Below are positions 22,580 to 26,464 of a stretch of DNA of 26,464 bases, one piece after another (positions within the stretch are counted from its first letter, which is position 1; each line of letters opens with the position of its first letter). Position numbers and translations under genes: made by a program. Under the pieces are notes generated by a model. That model had not been told where the DNA came from, ran no database searches, and saw only the letters and a program-made list of their open reading frames with translations. The stretch comes from an uncultured Clostridia bacterium (GTDB taxonomy: Bacteria; Bacillota; Clostridia; Oscillospirales; Acutalibacteraceae): positions 1 through 26,464 of the forward strand of contig CALGGQ010000175.1 of NCBI GenBank assembly GCA_937915775.1, in the 5' to 3' direction.

Positions 22580-23986
22580 ATGAAAAAATTTTTTGTTTTT
22601 GCACTATGGATTTTTTTACTCGCAAAAGTTTTTCCCCAATCTGATTCTGTAGATTTTGCAGATTCCGTAGAACCATCTGAATCAAAAAAAGAAATTGACT
22701 TCCGAGAAATCACACTTTCTGTTGGCGATATTTTCCTTATTAACATTCTTTTTAATAATTCAGCACGGATTATCCTTCAGGAAAAATATGCTGAAATCAA
22801 CCTTGATACAATGAAAAAAAATCTTCACAGAGATTGGTGCTGGGATAAAGACGGCTTTTTTATGAATCAGGCAGGGCATCCATACCAGGGCGCGCTTTAT
22901 TTCACAGCAGGAAGATCCAACGGTCTTAATTTTTGGCAATCATTTTTACTCGCAGCATCTGGCTCCCTTATGTGGGAAGAATTTGGAGAAACAACAACGC
23001 CCGCTGTAAATGATTTTATAACGACCCCAATTTGCGGCACAATTCTTGGTGAAGCAATGCACAGAGTTTATCTTGATTCGGCAGAAATTTGTCCGGCAGT
23101 CGCATGGATTTTAAGTCCGATAGAAGCATTTAACTATGCAATACGACAAAAACAAACTACCGTTAGTGGGCATACCGAAGAATTAGATTTTATTTTTCAC
23201 GGAGGAAATAATTTTTTTCGCACAGATTTTGCTGACAGCCTAAATGTTGAGCAAAATAACAAACTAACGGTCGGTTTTGGATTCCATGTACAATACGGAT
23301 TGCTAGCCGCACACGATACAAAGGAACCATTTGATTTATTTACGGCGGATATTGATTCAACTTTTTCTTCTAATTATTACAATGTTGATTTTGGAATTGA
23401 CGGTTTTTTATTTTCAAAAGCACTTTATTTTGAAAATTCAGAAAGCACACTGGGCATCAATTTGATGTATGAAGGCAAACGCTCCTCAGAAACTGTTTTT
23501 TCAAATGCAGCCCTTGGCGTAAAATATTTCTCCTCAATTCCAATCGGTTCAAACACAACTTTTAGTTTTTATACAGATTTAGATGGTGTTTTCCTTGGAA
23601 CTCGCGGTTTGTATCGTCTTATGAAAGAAATAAAACTGCATGATGCAGACAGGCTAAACCCATCCCGCTATTATAATTTTGGTGCAGGAGCGCTCTTAAA
23701 AACTGGTTTTTCTCTTGAAGATAAAAAATTCGGAAATCTTTACGGTGAAGCAGAAGTCAGTTTTTTGATTCCGTACATCTATTCAAAACTTTCAGATTCC
23801 GAAGCAGACAAACACTTTCTGGCGGTAGCAAAAATCGGATATGAACACGAACTCGCGAATCATTTTTCACTTGGCCTACGAGACCATTTTATATTGAAAA
23901 CAGATTTGTTCGTAAACGAGGACAATACAATTCAAATCTTAAATTCAGCGCAAATTTACGGAAAAATATTTTTCAAAAGAAAATAG
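22580..23986 (+). CDS. DUF3943-family outer-membrane protein
   Basis: The product has 468 residues. A signal peptide (MKKFFVFALWIFLLAKVFPQ) is followed by an acidic Ser-rich stretch. Residues ~75-200 carry the DUF3943 pattern: a WCWDKDGFFMNQAGHPYQGA stretch, then LYFTAGRSNGLNFWQSF, SLMWEEFGE, PAVNDFITTPICGTILGEAM and HRVYLD. The family is found in Gram-negatives and spirochetes, is predicted to sit in the outer membrane, and has no proven function. The rest of the chain alternates polar and hydrophobic residues with aromatic ends (for example LTVGFGFHVQYGLLAA, KIFFKRK at the terminus), as in a transmembrane beta-barrel. No strong ribosome site precedes the ATG; a weak AAGG lies at or before the predicted transcript start. 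Gene stands alone between two minus-strand units. Confidence 0.85.
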   Translation: MKKFFVFALWIFLLAKVFPQSDSVDFADSVEPSESKKEIDFREITLSVGDIFLINILFNNSARIILQEKYAEINLDTMKKNLHRDWCWDKDGFFMNQAGHPYQGALYFTAGRSNGLNFWQSFLLAASGSLMWEEFGETTTPAVNDFITTPICGTILGEAMHRVYLDSAEICPAVAWILSPIEAFNYAIRQKQTTVSGHTEELDFIFHGGNNFFRTDFADSLNVEQNNKLTVGFGFHVQYGLLAAHDTKEPFDLFTADIDSTFSSNYYNVDFGIDGFLFSKALYFENSESTLGINLMYEGKRSSETVFSNAALGVKYFSSIPIGSNTTFSFYTDLDGVFLGTRGLYRLMKEIKLHDADRLNPSRYYNFGAGALLKTGFSLEDKKFGNLYGEAEVSFLIPYIYSKLSDSEADKHFLAVAKIGYEHELANHFSLGLRDHFILKTDLFVNEDNTIQILNSAQIYGKIFFKRK

Positions 23987-23987
23987 A

Positions 23988-24045
23988 TTTCTCGACTCCT
24001 TTCGGTCGGTCGAAATAATATCTTTACAGCTACACTCACAATGAC
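23988..24045. repeat. possible REP-like extragenic repeat
   Basis: The 60 nt between the DUF3943 gene and argC do not look like a terminator. They contain ctcgactcctttcggtcgg (an imperfect palindrome with a doubled tcgg) followed by a minus-strand reading of gtcattgtgagtgtag. That string resembles the GTCATTGCGAGxGTAGCGAAGC family of dispersed extragenic repeats known from several bacteria. Only one copy is in the window. Confidence 0.4.
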
Positions 24046-24047
24046 AG

Positions 24048-24992
24048 TTACAATCCCGTGCCTTCGTCAATTCCCATCATGATGTTCATGCACTGGACGG
24101 CGGCACCACTCGCGCCTTTTCCGAGATTGTCGAACCGGCTCGTGATGACGATTCTCTCGTCGTTGCCGCAGACAAAAATCTGCATGTTGTTCGTTCCGGC
24201 AAGCGTATTCGCGGGGATAAAACTTTCGGTCAAAATTCCTTCGCCCATAAAGTCAGCGGCTTTCACGAATCGGCATCCATCGTAATGCTCTTTAAAGACT
24301 TCGGCGATTTCCTTTGCTGTGAGCTTTTTTTCGAGAAGCCGCGCGTGGAGCGAGACCGTGACGGTCATTCCCTGAAAGTAGTCGCAGACATAGGGATTGA
24401 AAATCGGCTTGTAGTTGAGACCGCTCACTTTCATCATTTCGGGAAGATGCTTGTGTTCCTGAGTGAGCGCATACAATCGCGGCGAATCAAGCTCGGGATT
24501 GCGGTTTTTGTCTTCGTACTGAGCGATTGCTTTTTTGCCCGCACCCGAATAGCCCGATACCGCATGGCACACCACGGGATAGTCCGACGAGATGATTCCT
24601 TTTTTAACAAGCGGGTAAACGATTGAGGCAAAACCAGAGGCATAGCAACCAGGCCCTGCCACGCGGTTTGATTTTTCGATTTTTGCGCGGTGTTCGGCAG
24701 AAAGCTCGGGGAAGCCGTACGCCCAATCGGGATTTGTGCGGTGCGCCGTTGAGGCGTCAATGATTCTCACTTTTGGATTCGTGCAGAGCGAAACTGCCTC
24801 GATACTAGCCGCGTCGGGCAGGCACAAGAAAGTGAAATCCGAAGCGTTAATCATTTTCGCGCGCTCGGCGGGATCTTTTCGTTTTTCGTCGTCAATCAGC
24901 AAAATCTCGATGTCCTTTCGGTTCTCGAACCGCTCGTAGATTTTGAGTCCTGTCGTTCCTTCTTTTCCGTCAATAAAAATTTTGTAAGCCAT
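24048..24992 (-). CDS. argC: N-acetyl-gamma-glutamyl-phosphate reductase, short (type 2) form
   Basis: The product has 314 residues, the usual length of the short type. The NADP-binding start YKIFIDGKEGTTGLKIYERF, the conserved IIDASTAHR, the active-site Cys116 in VAGPGCYASG, and a later HKHLPEM that carries the catalytic His are all present, ending in CMNIMMGIDEGTGL. It reduces N-acetylglutamyl phosphate to the semialdehyde in arginine synthesis, in the cytoplasm. GAGGAG precedes the ATG. queH ends 21 nt upstream on the same strand, so the two are likely cotranscribed although their pathways are unrelated. No other arg gene is nearby. Confidence 0.95.
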   Translation of the reverse strand: MAYKIFIDGKEGTTGLKIYERFENRKDIEILLIDDEKRKDPAERAKMINASDFTFLCLPDAASIEAVSLCTNPKVRIIDASTAHRTNPDWAYGFPELSAEHRAKIEKSNRVAGPGCYASGFASIVYPLVKKGIISSDYPVVCHAVSGYSGAGKKAIAQYEDKNRNPELDSPRLYALTQEHKHLPEMMKVSGLNYKPIFNPYVCDYFQGMTVTVSLHARLLEKKLTAKEIAEVFKEHYDGCRFVKAADFMGEGILTESFIPANTLAGTNNMQIFVCGNDERIVITSRFDNLGKGASGAAVQCMNIMMGIDEGTGL

Positions 24993-25013
24993 GTGGTCGC
25001 TCCTCAGCTATTT

Positions 25014-25772
25014 TTATCTAGTATAATTCATATTTTGTTTTGAATAAACACATCCGCAGTAGTCCTGCCGCCACAAGCCGTATTCTTCGGAAAGTTGGGT
25101 GCTGCGCAGAAATCCGCCTTTTTTCTTGAAGTCTGCGGGAAGGAATTTTGTGTGTGGGGGAATGTCCAAGCTATCGTTCGTTTTTTGCTCTCCTTCAGAA
25201 AATTCTTTCTCTGTCACGCTGTTTTTTGTGATTTCCTCAAAGCGCATGTGCTCCAGTTCGCGACCAATCGTGTTGATTTTTTCGCTGTCTTTGTGGGGGC
25301 TTATGCTTAAGGTGGTGGTGAAGTAGTCGAAATGGTGCTCACAGGCATAATTATACGCCCGCTCCATTCGGAACTTGTAGCATCTTCGGCAGCGTTCGCC
25401 TTTTTCTGGCTCGGTTTGTAATTCAACTTCCGAACGAATGTTAGTTGCTTCAAAGTAATCTTCGGGATTGTATTCATCAATTACGAGCTTTACGGCGTTT
25501 TTGGTGGCTTCGGGAAAGCGCGTGAGGAATTTCTGCAATTCTTCGAGGCGGCGGAAATATTCTTCGCGGGGGTGGATGTTCGGGTTGTAATAGTAAATCG
25601 TGATGTCAAAAACTTGCGCGAGGTATTCAATCACATACGAGGAGCACGGCCCGCAGCAGGCATGCAAAAGCAACGTTGGTTTTTTGAAGTTAGTATTTTT
25701 CGCTTTTTCGGTTTCAATTTGTGCGAGAATTTTTTCAAGTTCTTTTTGATAATTGAGTTTTCTTAATTCCAT
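25014..25772 (-). CDS. queH: epoxyqueuosine reductase QueH
   Basis: The product has 252 residues from the ATG at 25772. A longer start at 25811 would lie inside the terminator of the upstream gene and is rejected. The Cys pattern of the family is complete: LLLHACCGPCSS (Cys39, Cys40, Cys43), CRRCYKFRM (128, 131) and DYCGCVYSK (239, 241), which hold the iron-sulfur cluster and metal. Other hallmarks are YYNPNIHPREEYFRRLEELQ, FDYFTTTLSISPHKDS and GGFLRSTQLSEEYGLWRQDY. It makes the last step of queuosine synthesis in tRNA and replaces QueG in many anaerobes. An extra ~35 residues (about 180-214, including FSEGEQKTNDSLDIPPHT) separate the two halves, longer than I expect for the family. No strong ribosome site is seen. 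argC follows 21 nt downstream. Confidence 0.93.
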   Translation of the reverse strand: MELRKLNYQKELEKILAQIETEKAKNTNFKKPTLLLHACCGPCSSYVIEYLAQVFDITIYYYNPNIHPREEYFRRLEELQKFLTRFPEATKNAVKLVIDEYNPEDYFEATNIRSEVELQTEPEKGERCRRCYKFRMERAYNYACEHHFDYFTTTLSISPHKDSEKINTIGRELEHMRFEEITKNSVTEKEFSEGEQKTNDSLDIPPHTKFLPADFKKKGGFLRSTQLSEEYGLWRQDYCGCVYSKQNMNYTR

Positions 25773-25785
25773 TTTGGCACTATAA

Positions 25786-25818
25786 AAAAACCGTGCATCG
25801 CATTGTTGCACGGTTTTT
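25786..25818 (-). terminator. terminator after the small duplicated-domain gene
   Basis: Perfect 12-bp arms aaaaaccgtgca (25786-25797) and tgcacggttttt (25807-25818) flank a 9-nt loop. On the minus strand the stem runs into a T7 tract. It ends the pheT unit and shows that queH begins a new transcript or depends on read-through. Confidence 0.88.
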
Positions 25819-25828
25819 CTTGAAAGTA

Positions 25829-26161
25829 TTATGCGAAATTCTTTCTTACGGTGTCGATGTGAGTGTTCCCGTTGAGCACATTTCCCTTTTCATCGAGGAA
25901 TTTTATGCAGGCTGCGGGAACATTACACAGTTTTTCGATTCTTGTGATGATGTCGGCTACGCTGTCGTTGAAAGAAGCCGTTTTTTTGAGACCTTCTTTT
26001 ATGTCGGCGTTTTCGATTCCGTATTCTTCCTTAAAAAACGCGGGCAGACTTTTGTTCGGTCCCGGCACGCTTCCGTCTTTATTGTAGATTTGAATGCATT
26101 TTTCTGGCACTTTCAAAACATCAACGAGATAATCTTTAAGTGATTTTACATTTGTAAGCAT
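25829..26161 (-). CDS. small cytoplasmic protein with an internal duplication, unknown function
   Basis: The product has 110 residues, with a good GGAGGA ribosome site 4 nt before the ATG. There is no signal peptide or membrane segment. Two ~40-residue units can be aligned by eye: LKDYLVDVLKVPEKCIQIYN with KDGSVPGPNKSL, and VADIITRIEKLCNVPAACIK with DEKGNVLNGNTHI. Each has a helix, a VPxxCI core and a (K/E)(D/K)G(S/N)V turn, so the protein is probably a pseudo-dimer of one small fold. The Cys is kept in both units. It sits 46 nt after pheT on the same strand and is followed by a strong terminator, so it is expressed with the synthetase. I know no family for it. Confidence 0.7.
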   Translation of the reverse strand: MLTNVKSLKDYLVDVLKVPEKCIQIYNKDGSVPGPNKSLPAFFKEEYGIENADIKEGLKKTASFNDSVADIITRIEKLCNVPAACIKFLDEKGNVLNGNTHIDTVRKNFA

Positions 26162-26207
26162 AGTTCCTCCAAAAATGAGCGTTTGTTCGCTTTTGGCGAG
26201 CGGCTCT

Positions 26208-26464
26208 CTACATCAGCTCTTCCAAGTCAATCTCGCCTGCAACGCACGGAACTGAAATCTGCCAGTTTTCGAGCACTTGCGGGTGGACTTCGCCGAAGAT
26301 ACCGACCTGCTTTCCGTTCACGAGGACAGCCGCCTGGCGACCAGTGATAAAGCGCGGGTCGTTCGCTTCTTTGACTTCGTATTTGTGGTCGAGGTAGTAG
26401 AGCACCGTTGAGACTTCGCTTGCCAAGTCGTTGAAGTTCGCGTTGTTCGCGGCGGTCATGAAAC
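26208..26464 (-). CDS. pheT: phenylalanyl-tRNA synthetase beta subunit, C-terminal end (partial)
   Basis: Only the last ~85 residues lie in the window; the frame is open through the right edge. The stretch ANNANFNDLASEVSTVLYYL, then FITGRQAAVLVNGKQVGIFG, EVHPQVLENWQISVPCVAGE and IDLEELM matches the C-terminal B6-B7 region of the archaeal/eukaryote-type PheT. That shorter type, without the C-terminal anticodon-binding (ferredoxin-like) domain of most bacteria, is the one found in spirochetes such as Treponema and Borrelia, which supports the origin of the right part of the window. PheT pairs with PheS to charge tRNA-Phe. The pheS gene should lie further on. Confidence 0.9.
   Translation of the reverse strand, partial: FMTAANNANFNDLASEVSTVLYYLDHKYEVKEANDPRFITGRQAAVLVNGKQVGIFGEVHPQVLENWQISVPCVAGEIDLEELM

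Noticed and set aside
25773..25811. Upstream ATG extension of queH
   Set aside because: These codons lie in the perfect terminator hairpin of the preceding gene and add nothing conserved; the ATG at 25772 is preferred.

Overview
This window reads as two different genomic backgrounds joined near position 13,870. The left part (about 1-13,870) has a gut or rumen Clostridia (Ruminococcus-like) character: choline-binding repeats, a Big-2 Ig-like fragment, a half-dockerin, InlB/Flg_new-type surface repeats, a 3' fragment of a Bacillota-type tRNA-Lys, and rather GC-rich third codon positions. The right part (about 13,870-26,464) has a host-associated Treponema character: an archaeal/spirochete-type PheT end, a CsgG-like lipoprotein, an OmpA-tailed envelope protein, a DUF3943 barrel, and a pectate lyase with a 51-serine linker, at lower GC. 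The two meet inside one uninterrupted reading frame (10206-14717, minus), whose first ~283 residues are CsgG-like and whose remaining ~1,220 residues are a clostridial repeat protein. Either a real transfer or gene fusion, or a chimeric assembly of two gut organisms, would give this. The sequence alone cannot decide, but an assembly chimera is a serious possibility.

Left part. At 1-3734 (minus) lies a tight three-gene operon: a condensation-fold acyltransferase-like protein, a STAS-kinase fusion, and an SDF-family symporter carrying an extra N-terminal domain that resembles an anti-sigma HATPase. STAS and HATPase domains are classical binding partners, so this looks like a partner-switch-controlled transporter, and it is my first candidate for an undescribed system. 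At 3859-5593 are a lipoprotein, a choline-binding protein that keeps only the first residues of a GH3 enzyme, and a broken Ig-like gene. At 5905-6890 is a self-inhibited (class II) Fic protein with its own HTH domain, preceded by three copies of a 14-bp direct repeat that overlap its promoter. At 6926-7136 are a 25-bp repeat pair and a tRNA-Lys 3' half, which look like an attachment-site scar.

At 7660-10204 is a second candidate system: an exported flavodoxin lipoprotein converges with an operon of two 44-47-residue peptides, a RibU-like ECF S component and a small secreted half-dockerin protein. Four of these products end in two shared C-terminal motifs (TP[YF]IPIP and WGGEIVPPI) that are conserved in protein while their codons differ mainly at third positions.

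Right part. A MacB/FtsX-type permease without its ATPase (14868-16064) is divergent from birA and an OmpA-tailed protein (16181-19598). A pectate lyase lipoprotein follows (19652-22399), then a DUF3943 outer-membrane protein with a strong promoter almost on its start codon (22580-23986), a possible REP-like extragenic repeat, argC and queH (24048-25772), and pheT followed by a small internally duplicated protein (25829-26464). A G8 tract lies in the promoter region of the CsgG-like gene, as in phase-variable treponemal promoters.
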